Shown: piece by piece, positions 25,752 through 37,063 of the stretch | Layout of the letters: each line of letters starts with the position of its first letter | Position numbering within the stretch: the stretch's first letter is position 1 | Assembly (NCBI RefSeq): GCF_002284535.1 | Contig: NZ_NPKH01000016.1 | Location: forward strand, 1-64,000 | Length of the DNA: 64,000 nt | Direction: 5' to 3' | Source of the DNA: Mesorhizobium wenxiniae | Lineage (GTDB): Bacteria; Pseudomonadota; Alphaproteobacteria; Rhizobiales; Rhizobiaceae | Notes under the pieces: model-generated | Told to the model about the DNA's origin: nothing | The model's input: only the letters and a program-made list of their open reading frames with translations | The model's database searches: none | Made by a program: the position numbers and the translations under genes

Positions 25752-26792
25752 ATGCGTAAGAAGATTGCAATCGTTGGCGACCGCTTCATGCTTCCCGAAG
25801 TGTTTCGCGAGAAAATCGAGAAGGCCTGCGGCAACAATCTCGACATTCGCACCCTTGAGGCGGCCTGGCCCGACGAGCCGATGGAATTCGGCAATGCGGC
25901 GCTCGGCCTCGACAAGGTCAAGGAGTATTTTGGCGATCCGGACGAGGTGGTCGATTTCATCGGCGACGCCGAGATATTCGTCACCCAGCTTGCGCCGCTC
26001 TCCGAGATCATGATGCAGCGCCTGCCCACACTCAAACTGGTTGCGGTCTCGCGCGGCGGCCCGATCAACATCGACATGGCTGCCGCCAAGGCCCACGGCA
26101 TCACCGTCGTCAATGTGCCCGGCCGCAATGCAAGTGCGGTGGCCGAGTTCACCATCGGTGCCATCCTTGCCGAGACGCGGCTGATCCGGGTCGGGCACGA
26201 AGCCTTGCGCAAAGGGAAATGGCGCGGCGATCTCTACCGGGCCGACCGCACCGGCCGCGAGCTCAACGAAATGACCGTCGGCGTCATCGGCTACGGCAAT
26301 ATCGGCACCAAGGTTGTCCGCCTGCTGCGCGCGTTCGGCTGCCGCATCCTGGTCACCGACCCCTACGTGCAACTGAGCGCCGAAGACCGCAATGGCGGCG
26401 TTGAACTGGTCGCGCTCGACGATCTCCTGTCCCGCTCCGATGTGGTCACGCTTCATCCCCGGGTGACTGAGGAGACCCGCAGACTGATCAACAAGGACAC
26501 CATCGCCCGAATGAAGCCTGGGGTGATCTTCGTCAACACGGCGCGCGGGCCGCTGGTCGACTACGACGCGCTTTACGATGCGCTCGTCTCAGGCCATATC
26601 GGCAGCGCGATGCTGGAGACGTTCGCGGTCGAGCCGGTGCCTGCGGACTGGCCACTGCTGCAGCTTCCGAACGTCACGCTGACGCCGCATATCGCCGGCG
26701 CATCCGTGCGCACGGTGACCTATGCGGCCGAGCAGGCGGCCGAAGAGGTGCGCCGCTTCATCGCCGGGCTCCCACCGGTCAATCCATGCTGA
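25752..26792 (+). CDS. D-isomer-specific 2-hydroxyacid dehydrogenase family protein
   Basis: A 346-residue NAD-dependent dehydrogenase of the PGDH/2-hydroxyacid family. The Rossmann dinucleotide site is VGVIGYGNIGTKVVRLLRAFG (about residues 178-198). The catalytic Arg lies in FVNTARGPLVDYDAL, the Glu in the following strand region, and the His in LTPHIAGASVRTV. The early VSRGGPINIDMAAA block is a subgroup mark. It lies between eryA and eryB in the operon. The known erythritol route has no step for it, so it may act on a C4 acid side product or on another polyol. No substrate is claimed. The start at 25752 gives normal length. Confidence 0.85.
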   Translation: MRKKIAIVGDRFMLPEVFREKIEKACGNNLDIRTLEAAWPDEPMEFGNAALGLDKVKEYFGDPDEVVDFIGDAEIFVTQLAPLSEIMMQRLPTLKLVAVSRGGPINIDMAAAKAHGITVVNVPGRNASAVAEFTIGAILAETRLIRVGHEALRKGKWRGDLYRADRTGRELNEMTVGVIGYGNIGTKVVRLLRAFGCRILVTDPYVQLSAEDRNGGVELVALDDLLSRSDVVTLHPRVTEETRRLINKDTIARMKPGVIFVNTARGPLVDYDALYDALVSGHIGSAMLETFAVEPVPADWPLLQLPNVTLTPHIAGASVRTVTYAAEQAAEEVRRFIAGLPPVNPC

Positions 26793-26841
26793 AGGTCGCG
26801 GCAGCCATGAAACACAATCCAGGCACCGAGGACCCGGCGAG

Positions 26842-28359
26842 ATGAGCGGCGCCACTGAAATCGTCGACCTCTTCGTTATCGGCGGCGGTGTCAACGGCGC
26901 CGGCATCGCGCGCGACGCAGCCGGCCGCGGCTTGTCCGTCATTCTGTGCGAGAAGGACGATCTGGCCGAAGGCACCAGTTCGCGATCGGGAAAGCTCGTC
27001 CATGGCGGCCTGCGCTATCTTGAATATTACGAATTCCGGCTGGTGCGCGAGGCGTTGATCGAGCGCGAAGTGCTGCTTGAATCCGCTCCGCACATTATCT
27101 GGCCGATGCGCTTCGTGCTGCCGCACAGCCCTGACGACCGGCCGGCATGGCTGGTCCGGCTCGGCCTGTTCCTCTACGATCATCTCGGCGGCCGCAAGCG
27201 GCTGCCGGCCACCCGCACGCTCAACCTGCGCACCGCGCCCGAAGGCGCGCCGATCAAGGATGTGTTCAAGCGCGGTTTCGAATATTCCGATTGCTGGGTC
27301 GACGATGCCCGTCTCGTCATCATCAATGCGCTCGATGCCGCGGAGCGCGGAGCCAAGATCCTTGCCCGGACCGCCTGCACCGCCGCCCGCCGTGAAAACG
27401 GCCTGTGGTCGGTCGAGATGCGCGACAGCCGAACCGGCGTCACGACAACGGTTCGGGCACGGGCGCTGATCAACGCCGCCGGTCCCTGGGTCAACGACAT
27501 CATCAACCGCGTGGCCGGCCAGAACTCCAAACGAAATGTGCGCCTGGTCAAGGGCAGCCACATCGTCGTGCCGAAATTCTGGGAGGGGCGGCAGGCCTAT
27601 CTCGTCCAGAACAGCGACAAGCGCGTGATCTTCATCAACCCTTACCAGAACGATCTTGCGCTGATCGGTACCACCGACATCCCCTATGACGGGCGGCCGG
27701 AAGATGTGAAGGCTGATAGCAGCGAGATCGACTACCTGATCAAAATCGTCAACCGCTACTTCAAGCGCGAACTTGCCCGCGACGATGTCATCTACTCGTT
27801 TTCCGGCGTCCGGCCGCTCTATGACGACAACGCCGACAACCCCAGCGCGGTAACGCGCGATTATATTTTCGAGCTCGACGCATCGGCCGGGCAGGCGCCG
27901 TTGCTCTCCGTCTTCGGCGGCAAGATCACCACCTTCCGCAAATTGGCCGAGCACGCGCTGGATAGGATCGCCCCGTTCTTTCCGAAAATGGGCACGCCGT
28001 GGACATCGAAAGGCTATCTGCCGGGTGGCGATATCGCTAATGCCGACTTCGAGCAGTTTCTCGGCGATCTCGGCCGCGAATATCCCTGGATGCCGGCATC
28101 GCTGGTCAAGCATTATGGCCGGCTCTACGGCACCAGGACGCGCGTTCTGGTCGGTGCGGCCAGGTCAGTCGCCGATCTGGGGCGGTGCTTCGGCAAGGAT
28201 TTTTTCGAACGCGAAGCCAATTATTTGTTCGAATATGAATGGGCGCTGACCGCTGCCGACATTCTCGAACGGCGCACCAAGCATGGGCTGCATCTGTCCG
28301 CCGCAGAAAGAGCCGCCTTCGAGGACTGGTGCGCGAGCCGGCTGGTGAAAGCAAGCTGA
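26842..28359 (+). CDS. eryB: Erythritol-4-phosphate dehydrogenase (GlpD-like flavoprotein)
   Basis: A 505-residue flavoprotein of the aerobic glycerol-3-phosphate dehydrogenase family. The FAD-binding motif is LFVIGGGVNGAGIARDAAGRG at the start, then LAEGTSSRSGKLVHGGLRYLE. Later blocks are INAAGPWVNDI, NVRLVKGSHIVVP, IGTTDIPYDG and SGVRPLYDDNAD, and LLSVFGGKITTFRKLAEHAL closes the FAD domain. In the ery context it should oxidise L-erythritol 4-phosphate to L-3-tetrulose 4-phosphate at the membrane and pass electrons to the quinone pool. GlpD itself is the alternative, but no glpK or glpF is nearby. Its stop overlaps the eryC start (ATGA). Confidence 0.85.
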   Translation: MSGATEIVDLFVIGGGVNGAGIARDAAGRGLSVILCEKDDLAEGTSSRSGKLVHGGLRYLEYYEFRLVREALIEREVLLESAPHIIWPMRFVLPHSPDDRPAWLVRLGLFLYDHLGGRKRLPATRTLNLRTAPEGAPIKDVFKRGFEYSDCWVDDARLVIINALDAAERGAKILARTACTAARRENGLWSVEMRDSRTGVTTTVRARALINAAGPWVNDIINRVAGQNSKRNVRLVKGSHIVVPKFWEGRQAYLVQNSDKRVIFINPYQNDLALIGTTDIPYDGRPEDVKADSSEIDYLIKIVNRYFKRELARDDVIYSFSGVRPLYDDNADNPSAVTRDYIFELDASAGQAPLLSVFGGKITTFRKLAEHALDRIAPFFPKMGTPWTSKGYLPGGDIANADFEQFLGDLGREYPWMPASLVKHYGRLYGTRTRVLVGAARSVADLGRCFGKDFFEREANYLFEYEWALTAADILERRTKHGLHLSAAERAAFEDWCASRLVKAS

Positions 28360-29321
28360 TGGCCTTTACGCTTTCTCTCAACACCAATCCGCTGGTCAAC
28401 CGTTTCGCCGAACCGGACGATCTGATCGATGCGATCGCTTACGACATCGGCATCCGGGACGTGCAGCTCACGCATGAATTCGTCAATCCCGGCTGGCCGG
28501 CGGCGACGATCTCGAAATTCATCCGCCTGTTCCGCAACGCGCTCGACCGCACCGGCGTGCGCGTGACGTCGGGGATGACCGGCCCTTATGGGCGGCTCAA
28601 CCATTTCGGCCATCCGGACGCCGATGTGCGCCGCTACTATGTCGATTGGTTCAAGACCTTTGCCGACATTTCGGCCGAGCTCGGCGCGACCGGTATGGGG
28701 ACCCAGTTCGCTATCTTCACGCACAGGGATTTCGACGATCCCGAGCGCCGCGCGCGGCTGTTCGACATCGCGCTGGAATGCTGGCGCGAGGTCGCCGAGC
28801 ACGCCAAAGCGGCCGGTTTAACCTATCTGTTCTGGGAGCCGATGTCGGTCGGGCGCGAATTCGGCCATACAATCGACAGCTGCCGGGTACTGCACAACGA
28901 GATCGAGGCAGCCGGCATGGCCATCCCGATGAAGATGATGGTCGACATTGACCATGGCGACGTGACGTCGAGCAACCCGGCCGACATCGACCCCTATGCC
29001 TGGGCCGAAGCCTTCCCCAACGTATCGCCGATCATCCACGTCAAGCAGTCGTCGATGAACAAGGGCGGTCATTGGCCGTTCATCGCCGCCTACAACCAGG
29101 ACGGCCGCATCACGCCGGAAAAATTCCTGGAGACGGTTCGCCGCGGCGGCGGCGTCGACAACGAGATCTGCCTCGAACTGTCGTTTCGCGAGCGCGAGCC
29201 GGTCGATCACCAGGTCGTCGCCATGATCCGCGAGTCGGTCGACTACTGGGCGCCGTTCATCGAGACCGGCAGGGCGGCACTCCTGCCGCGAGACGGGCAG
29301 GGTACGGCTCCTGCCCGTTGA
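28359..29321 (+). CDS. eryC: Tetrulose-4-phosphate racemase (xylose isomerase-like TIM barrel)
   Basis: A 320-residue protein of the sugar isomerase/AP-endonuclease TIM-barrel superfamily. Candidate metal ligands are Glu in LTYLFWEPMSVGREFGHT, Asp/His in KMMVDIDHGDVTS, His in IIHVKQSSMNKGGHWPF and Glu in EICLELSFREREPVD. Brucella EryC belongs to this superfamily and interconverts L- and D-3-tetrulose 4-phosphate. The product, D-3-tetrulose 4-phosphate, is the same as L-erythrulose 1-phosphate, the expected product of the apiose route in this window. It overlaps eryB by the ATGA at 28356-28361 region and ends the plus-strand operon; fba is convergent. Confidence 0.82.
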   Translation: MAFTLSLNTNPLVNRFAEPDDLIDAIAYDIGIRDVQLTHEFVNPGWPAATISKFIRLFRNALDRTGVRVTSGMTGPYGRLNHFGHPDADVRRYYVDWFKTFADISAELGATGMGTQFAIFTHRDFDDPERRARLFDIALECWREVAEHAKAAGLTYLFWEPMSVGREFGHTIDSCRVLHNEIEAAGMAIPMKMMVDIDHGDVTSSNPADIDPYAWAEAFPNVSPIIHVKQSSMNKGGHWPFIAAYNQDGRITPEKFLETVRRGGGVDNEICLELSFREREPVDHQVVAMIRESVDYWAPFIETGRAALLPRDGQGTAPAR

Positions 29322-29356
29322 ACCCGGCCGCCCCGGTCAGATGAAGCCGGCCGAAC

Positions 29357-30421
29357 TCAGCCGAATTTCGGATCGAGACTGCCCGACTTGTAGCGCTTGG
29401 CCATTTCCGAGACCGGCAGCGGCTTGATCTTTGGAGCGTTGCCGGCGGTGCCGAACTGCTCGAAGCGCTCCTTGCACAGCTTCCTCATGGCGGCCATAGC
29501 CGGCGTCAGATACTTGCGCGGGTCGAATTCGCTCGGGTTCTCGGTCAGCACCTTGCGGATCGCGCCGGTCAGCGCCATGCGGTTGTCGGTGTCGATGTTG
29601 ATCTTGCGCACGCCGTGCTTGATGCCGCGCTGGATCTCCTCGACTGGCACGCCCCATGTCGGCTTCATCTGGCCGCCATATTTGTTGATGATCTCCTGCA
29701 GTTCTTCCGGCACCGAGGACGATCCGTGCATGACGAGGTGCATGTTCGGCAGGCGGCGATGGATTTCCTCGATCACGTTCATGGCCAGAACAGCGCCGTC
29801 CGGCTTGCGCGAGAATTTATAGGCGCCGTGGCTGGTGCCCATGGCGACCGCCAGCGCGTCGACATGTGTGTCCTTGACGAACTGCACCGCCTGTTCCGGA
29901 TCGGTCAGCAACTGGTCGTGGCTGACAGCGCCTTCGACACCATGGCCGTCTTCCTGTTCGCCGCCGCCCATCTCCAGCGAACCGAGCACGCCGATCTCGC
30001 CTTCGACAGAAACACCGCCCCAATGCGCCATGTCGACGACGCGGCCCGTGATGCCCGAATTATAATCGTAATCGGCCGGCGTCTTGCCATCCTCTTTCAG
30101 CGAGCCGTCCATCATCACCGAGGTGAAGCCATACTGGATCGCGGTCACGCAGGTGGCCTCGTTGTTGCCGTGGTCGAGATGCATGCAGACTGGAATATCG
30201 GGATGGATCTCGACCAGCGCGTCGATCAGCTTGGCCAGCACGACGTCGTTGGCATAGGCGCGGGCGCCGCGGCTCGCCTGCAGAATAACAGGCGATTTGG
30301 TCTCCTCGGCGGCCTCCATGATGGCGAGGCCTTGTTCCATATTGTTCATGTTGAACGCAGGCACGCCATAGCCGTGTTCGGCGGCATGGTCGAGCAATTG
30401 TCTCAATGTGATGCGAGCCAC
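29357..30421 (-). CDS. fba: Class II fructose-1,6-bisphosphate aldolase
   Basis: A 354-residue class IIB zinc aldolase (CbbA/FbaA type). [20 protein letters not shown] is the usual start, [20 protein letters not shown] carries the zinc His and the catalytic Asp, [18 protein letters not shown] is the conserved loop, and [12 protein letters not shown] and [15 protein letters not shown] hold further metal and phosphate ligands. I start at the GTG at 30419-30421, preceded by GGGAG at the right distance; the ATG at 30448 adds nine unlikely residues. It is convergent with eryC and divergent from eryR. The erythritol route yields erythrose 4-phosphate without needing this enzyme, so its place here may reflect triose or sedoheptulose handling. 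Confidence 0.93.
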   Translation of the reverse strand: MARITLRQLLDHAAEHGYGVPAFNMNNMEQGLAIMEAAEETKSPVILQASRGARAYANDVVLAKLIDALVEIHPDIPVCMHLDHGNNEATCVTAIQYGFTSVMMDGSLKEDGKTPADYDYNSGITGRVVDMAHWGGVSVEGEIGVLGSLEMGGGEQEDGHGVEGAVSHDQLLTDPEQAVQFVKDTHVDALAVAMGTSHGAYKFSRKPDGAVLAMNVIEEIHRRLPNMHLVMHGSSSVPEELQEIINKYGGQMKPTWGVPVEEIQRGIKHGVRKINIDTDNRMALTGAIRKVLTENPSEFDPRKYLTPAMAAMRKLCKERFEQFGTAGNAPKIKPLPVSEMAKRYKSGSLDPKFG

Positions 30422-30615
30422 CCAATAGTCTCCCGTATTTGGTTTCAAGCCTATGGTTGCGAGCCGTCCGATCGTCGTTCAGCCCTTTGATGCTTCTGGC
30501 CGGATTTCCAGAGAACCGCAACCTTTGGCCATGCCACCGAGAAGCAATTCTTGTTACAGCACAGCAATCAGAAGCGAATAATATCCCAAAGAAATGTAAC
30601 ATCATCACAAAAAAT

Positions 30616-30646
30616 TTGACGCCTATGCGTTTTCCTCTGTTATAAT
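30616..30646 (+). promoter_or_regulatory. Sigma-70-like promoter for eryR
   Basis: TTGACG at 30616-30621 and TATAAT at 30641-30646 are separated by 19 bp; the overlapping TTATAA at 30640 gives 18 bp. They lie in a strongly A/T-rich stretch of the 292-bp fba-eryR divergent region, about 70 bp before the eryR start. This is the best housekeeping-type promoter I can see in the window. Confidence 0.55.
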
Positions 30647-30713
30647 AGCTTTGGCTCGCGGTTTCCGCCACGGCGGATTCACAGCGGACCGGATTCAGGA
30701 AACAGGCTGGACA

Positions 30714-31481
30714 ATGAAGAGCGGCGGCCGGCGGCAAGGCATCATGGATTTTCTGATCGACACTGGCACGGCCAGTGTCGATGACCTCGCCTCGCGGTTT
30801 GGCGTGTCGAAGATGACCGTCCATCGCGACCTCGACGAGCTTGAGGAAAGCGGTTTCCTGCGCAAGGTGCGCGGCGGCGCCTCGATCCAGCCGAGCGGCC
30901 TGTTCGAAAGCGATTTCCGCTACCGTCAGAAGCAGGCCGGTGAGGAGAAGCAGCGCCTGGCGGCTGCCGCAGTGGCGATGATTGAACCCGGCCAGACGGT
31001 GATCATCGACGACGGCTCGACGGCCGGTGGCATCGCGCGCCACCTTGCGGATCTCCGCCCGCTGACTGTGATCTCCAACAATCTGGCCGTCATACAGGAT
31101 CTGGCAGGCATTGGAGGGATCACCCTGATTGCGCTCGGTGGCCAGTACAGCAAGAAATTTCACGGTTTCTTCGGCCTGCTGGCCGAGGACACGTTGAGAT
31201 CGTTGCGCGCCGATGTGGCCTTCCTGTCGTCGTCTGCCATCCACGGCGCTTCCGCCTTCCACCAGGACCAGGAAGTGGTCCACACCAAGCGGCTGATGAT
31301 GGCCGCCGCCGCGCGTAAATATCTGCTGGTCGATCACGGCAAGTTCGGCCGCACGGCCCTGCATTTCCTGACCGATCTCAAGGCGTTCGACGCCGTCTTC
31401 ACCGGTCGCGAACTGGGACCGCAGATGCGCCAGGCGTTGGATGGCGCCGATGTTTCGCTAACACTAGTCGAGAAGGACTAG
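30714..31481 (+). CDS. eryR: DeoR-family transcriptional regulator (EryR-like)
   Basis: A 255-residue DeoR-family regulator. The DeoR helix-turn-helix is RRQGIMDFLIDTGTASVDDL, FGVSKMTVHRDLDELEESGF and the hinge RKVRGGAS (residues about 5-60). The sugar-phosphate-binding DeoRC domain has VIIDDGSTAGGIARHL, LTVISNNLAVIQDL, and YLLVDHGKFGRTAL near the end. It is the first gene of an eryR-eryH-eryI unit, as in other rhizobial and Brucella erythritol loci, and probably responds to a tetrulose or erythrose phosphate. The start at 30714 is the first ATG in frame with family homology. The repeat and hairpin that follow separate it from eryH. Confidence 0.82.
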   Translation: MKSGGRRQGIMDFLIDTGTASVDDLASRFGVSKMTVHRDLDELEESGFLRKVRGGASIQPSGLFESDFRYRQKQAGEEKQRLAAAAVAMIEPGQTVIIDDGSTAGGIARHLADLRPLTVISNNLAVIQDLAGIGGITLIALGGQYSKKFHGFFGLLAEDTLRSLRADVAFLSSSAIHGASAFHQDQEVVHTKRLMMAAAARKYLLVDHGKFGRTALHFLTDLKAFDAVFTGRELGPQMRQALDGADVSLTLVEKD

Positions 31482-31529
31482 ACCATGATCCCGAAAAGTG
31501 GGAACCGGTTTTCGGAAAAGATCATGGTC
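31481..31529. repeat. Dispersed palindromic intergenic repeat (copy 2)
   Basis: Outer arms GACCATGATC and GATCATGGTC and inner arms CCGAAAA and TTTTCGG enclose AGTGGGAACCGG. It shares the core of the element at 20013-20061 while the outer arms differ in a compensated way, so the structure is conserved beyond the sequence. It begins on the last base of the eryR stop codon. Confidence 0.75.
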
Positions 31530-31547
31530 AAAGAAGAAGATAGAGCC

Positions 31548-31568
31548 CCATCCCGCTACGCGGGATGG
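31548..31568 (+). terminator. Short hairpin between eryR and eryH
   Basis: CCATCCCGC-TAC-GCGGGATGG is a perfect 9-bp stem with a three-base loop, 23 bp before the eryH start. No T-run follows, so attenuation or RNA stability is as likely as termination. Confidence 0.45.
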
Positions 31569-31591
31569 AACAGACTCTAGAAGGAGGATGC

Positions 31592-32350
31592 GTGGTTTAC
31601 TGGGTCGGCACAAGCTGGAAAATGAACAAGACGCTTGCAGAGGCGACTGACTTCGCCAAGGCGCTGGCGGGGTTCGTCCCCGGTTTCGACGACCGCATCC
31701 AGCCCTTCGTCATCCCGCCCTTCACGGCGGTCCGCGAGGTTAAGAAGGCGTTGGCGACGACGCGGGTCAAGGTCGGCGCCCAGAACATGCACTGGGCCGA
31801 CGCCGGAGCCTGGACCGGGGAGATCTCGCCCGTGATGCTGACGGATTGCGGCCTCGACCTCGTCGAGCTCGGCCATAGCGAACGGCGCGAGCATTTCGGC
31901 GAGACCGACATTGCTGTCGGCCTCAAGGCAGCTGCGGCGGTAAAGCACGGGCTGGTGCCGCTCATCTGCGTCGGCGAGACATTGGCGCAACGCAACAGCG
32001 GCCAGGCCGATGCGGTGCTGGCCTTGCAGGTGCACGGCGCGCTAAAGGTCCTCGAAGGCGAGGCGAAAGCGGCGACGATCCTGTTTGCCTATGAGCCGGT
32101 CTGGGCGATCGGCGACAAGGGCATTCCGGCAAGTGCGGACTACGCTGATAGGCAGCAGGCGCTGATCAAGAAGATCGCCGGCGAACTCCTGCCGGCCGAG
32201 CCGCCAGTGCTCTATGGCGGCAGCGTCAATCCGCAAAATGCCGCCGAGTTGATCGGCCAGCCGCATATCGACGGGCTGTTCATCGGCCGCTCCGCCTGGC
32301 AGGCGGAAGGCTATATCGACATCCTCCAGCGCGCCTCGGCGGCGATCTAG
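31592..32350 (+). CDS. eryH: Triose-phosphate isomerase paralogue acting on tetrulose phosphate
   Basis: A 252-residue TIM-fold protein of the TpiA family. The catalytic set is present: Asn/Lys in VGTSWKMNKTLAEA, His in DLVELGHSERREHFGE, Glu in FAYEPVWAIGDKGIP, and the phosphate-binding LYGGSVNPQNAAELI and GLFIGRSAW. In Brucella the equivalent TpiA2 (EryH) converts D-3-tetrulose 4-phosphate (L-erythrulose 1-phosphate) to D-erythrulose 4-phosphate. I start at the GTG at 31592, preceded by AAGGAGGA; an upstream in-frame extension is not family-like. Its neighbours eryR and eryI support the assignment over housekeeping TpiA. Confidence 0.85.
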   Translation: MVYWVGTSWKMNKTLAEATDFAKALAGFVPGFDDRIQPFVIPPFTAVREVKKALATTRVKVGAQNMHWADAGAWTGEISPVMLTDCGLDLVELGHSERREHFGETDIAVGLKAAAAVKHGLVPLICVGETLAQRNSGQADAVLALQVHGALKVLEGEAKAATILFAYEPVWAIGDKGIPASADYADRQQALIKKIAGELLPAEPPVLYGGSVNPQNAAELIGQPHIDGLFIGRSAWQAEGYIDILQRASAAI

Positions 32351-32377
32351 TATCGATGAACAGGAAAGGACAATAAA

Positions 32378-32821
32378 ATGAAAATAGCCATTGGAGCCGA
32401 CAGCGCGGGCAAGCCGCTGCTCGACGTCATTGCCGCGCATCTCGCCACCAAACCCGGTCTCACCGTCAGCGACCTTAGCCAGGCGGGCTACTATGCAAAC
32501 CTGTCGCAGAAGCTCGCCCAGACCATCCTCGACGGTGAGAACGATCGCGGCATCCTGTTTTGCGGCACCGGCATCGGCGTTTCCATCTCGGCCAACAAGG
32601 TGCCCGGCATTCGCGCAGCACTTACCCACGACACCTACTCCGCCGAGCGCGCTGCGAAATCCAACAATGCCCAGATCATCACCATGGGCGCCCGCGTCAT
32701 CGGCCCGGAACTGGCCAAGTCGATCGTCGACGCCTGGCTCGCATCGGAGTTCGACGAAAAGGGACCGTCGGCTGGCAATGTCCAGGCCATCGACAGGCTC
32801 GACGCGGCGAAGCTGGGCTAA
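32378..32821 (+). CDS. eryI: RpiB-family D-erythrose-4-phosphate isomerase
   Basis: A 147-residue RpiB-family isomerase. [20 protein letters not shown] is the usual first strand and DSAG loop, and [20 protein letters not shown] carries the active-site Cys and phosphate loop. [20 protein letters not shown] and [18 protein letters not shown] complete the family signature. EryI (also known as DerI in other C4 pathways) converts D-erythrulose 4-phosphate to D-erythrose 4-phosphate, feeding the pentose phosphate pathway. It is 27 bp after eryH. Its TAA stop overlaps the convergent dhaL stop by four bases. Confidence 0.87.
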   Translation: MKIAIGADSAGKPLLDVIAAHLATKPGLTVSDLSQAGYYANLSQKLAQTILDGENDRGILFCGTGIGVSISANKVPGIRAALTHDTYSAERAAKSNNAQIITMGARVIGPELAKSIVDAWLASEFDEKGPSAGNVQAIDRLDAAKLG

Positions 32822-33456
32822 CCCAAGCTTTTCCGCATCGCGCCAATGACGGTGACGGCCGACGCGGCGCCGGGGTCCATGTGCCCTAGCGATCGTTCGC
32901 CAAGCCGCGATGAGCGACCCTTCGCGGCAATCATGTCCTTGGTCGCCTCGGCGCCCCGTTCGGCTGCTTCAAGGCCGGCTGCTAGGCTTTCGGACAGCGT
33001 CTTGCCGGAGGCATGCGCGACCGCAGCCGCCTCAGCCGCAGGCAGCCAGGCGTCGACCATTGTCTTTTCGCCGATCTCGGCCTTGCCGCGATCCTGGATG
33101 CCTTGCGCCATCGCCTGGAACAGGGCGATGACGTCGGCGCTCGCCAGCGTCGCCTTGCCCTTGACGGCGGCCGCACCTCGCATGAAGGCGGTCGCATAAA
33201 GCGGGCCCGACGAGGCGCCGACAGCGTTGAGGAACGATTTGGCCGCGGTGTTGAGGAGAGCTGTCGGCTCGGTCGCCGCGAGATCCAGCGAAGCGAGTGC
33301 ATCGCGCACCGCCCCGAAACCGAGCCCCATGGCAATGCCATGGTCGGCGTCGCCGATGAGGCCGTCAAGCTGGCAGAGCCTGTCCTTGTCGGCTTCGATC
33401 GCCACTGCGATTTCATCAAACATTCTTTTCAGATCGGCCGTATCGATGGATGTCAT
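32818..33456 (-). CDS. dhaL: DhaL-like kinase subunit (ADP/ATP-binding)
   Basis: A 212-residue DhaL/DAK2-domain protein, the nucleotide-binding half of dihydroxyacetone-type kinases. [18 protein letters not shown] carries the Mg-binding aspartates (GDxDHG), and [30 protein letters not shown] and [16 protein letters not shown] are the other signature blocks. It needs the DhaK protein encoded 11 bp upstream. No PTS DhaM is nearby, so the pair is probably ATP-dependent. The start at 33456 is chosen because the longer frame overlaps dhaK. Confidence 0.88.
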   Translation of the reverse strand: MTSIDTADLKRMFDEIAVAIEADKDRLCQLDGLIGDADHGIAMGLGFGAVRDALASLDLAATEPTALLNTAAKSFLNAVGASSGPLYATAFMRGAAAVKGKATLASADVIALFQAMAQGIQDRGKAEIGEKTMVDAWLPAAEAAAVAHASGKTLSESLAAGLEAAERGAEATKDMIAAKGRSSRLGERSLGHMDPGAASAVTVIGAMRKSLG

Positions 33457-33467
33457 GGATGCTACTT

Positions 33468-34481
33468 TCAGCCGGCGCGAAACATGGCGCAGTCGCAAGG
33501 ATGGTCGAGCATCGTCTGCAATTCGGCGTCGAGATGCATCAGCGTCACCGAGGCGCCGGCCATTTCGAGCGAGGTGCAGTAGTTGCCGACCCATGTCGCG
33601 TGAATTGACACGCCGATGTCATCCAGCCGACGCTTCACGCGCCGGTTCATGATGTAAAGCTCCATCAGCGGCGTCGAGCCGAGCGAATTGACGAGCACGG
33701 CGACCTTGTCGCCATGCGCCGGCGCCATCTCGTCGAGGATCTTGTCCAGCATCTCGTCAGTGATCTCGTCGGCCGTTTTCAGTTTTCCACGTGCGATGCC
33801 CGGCTCGCCATGAATGCCCATGCCGATCTCCATCTCGTCCGGTCCGATCTCGAAATTCGGCCGGCGGGTCTGCGGCAGCGAACAGGGCGACAGCGCCACG
33901 CCCATGGTGAAGGTGTGATCGTTGGCCTTCCTGGCGATGCGTTCGCATTGATCGAATGAGAGCATCCGGTCGCAGGCGGCACCGGCGGCTTTGAAGATGA
34001 AGAAATTGCCGGCAACGCCGCGCCGATTTTGCCTCTGGTCACGCGGCGCCGATGCCACGTCGTCAGTGGTCAGCACGGTGCGCGCCTCAATGTCATCCAT
34101 CGCGGCCATCTCGGCGGCCATGTCGAAATTCATCACGTCGCCGGCATAATTGCCATACATGAACAGCACGCCGGCGCCGCCGCTGGCCGCCTTGGCGCAT
34201 TCGAGGATCGGGTCGGGCGGCGGCGAGGCGAAGACATTGCCGATCGCGGCCGCGTCGGCCAGCCCCTTGCCGACGAAGCCGAGGAATGTCGGCTCGTGGC
34301 CGGAGCCACCGCCGATGACGAGGCCGACCTTGCCCTGGCGAGGTCCATCGCGGGCGATAATCGAGCGTGGGCTGCCCGCCGCGCTTTTGAGATGGCGGGG
34401 ATGCGCAGCCAGGATGCCTTCCAGCATCTCATCGACAGTGCGGTTGCCGTCGTTGACGATCTTCTTGGTCTGCACCTGCAT
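33468..34481 (-). CDS. dhaK: DhaK-like kinase subunit (dihydroxyacetone/erythrulose-binding)
   Basis: A 337-residue DhaK/DAK1-domain protein. GKVGLVIGGGSGHEPTFLGFVG is the phosphate and substrate site, and VLFMYGNYAGDVMNFDMA and VLTTDDVASAP follow. SIHATWVGNYCTSLEMAGAS contains the family's late conserved block. These subunits bind their keto-sugar covalently through a His; the GMGIHGEPGIARG loop is the expected place. In C4-sugar loci such kinases act on L- or D-erythrulose, so an erythrulose kinase feeding EryH/EryI is as plausible as a dihydroxyacetone kinase. GGAGG abuts the ATG, so the exact start is slightly uncertain. Confidence 0.87.
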   Translation of the reverse strand: MQVQTKKIVNDGNRTVDEMLEGILAAHPRHLKSAAGSPRSIIARDGPRQGKVGLVIGGGSGHEPTFLGFVGKGLADAAAIGNVFASPPPDPILECAKAASGGAGVLFMYGNYAGDVMNFDMAAEMAAMDDIEARTVLTTDDVASAPRDQRQNRRGVAGNFFIFKAAGAACDRMLSFDQCERIARKANDHTFTMGVALSPCSLPQTRRPNFEIGPDEMEIGMGIHGEPGIARGKLKTADEITDEMLDKILDEMAPAHGDKVAVLVNSLGSTPLMELYIMNRRVKRRLDDIGVSIHATWVGNYCTSLEMAGASVTLMHLDAELQTMLDHPCDCAMFRAG

Positions 34482-34531
34482 CCTCCCGAGTTTCGTATTT
34501 TCGCAGATAGTACAGCGTGTTACCGGGATTT

Positions 34532-37054
<2,523 letters not shown>

Positions 37055-37063
37055 CGTGTCACC

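Noticed and set aside
24143..26212. A 689-codon minus-strand open frame over eryA
   Set aside because: Antisense shadow of the FGGY kinase and the hydroxyacid dehydrogenase; no motifs and no ribosome site.
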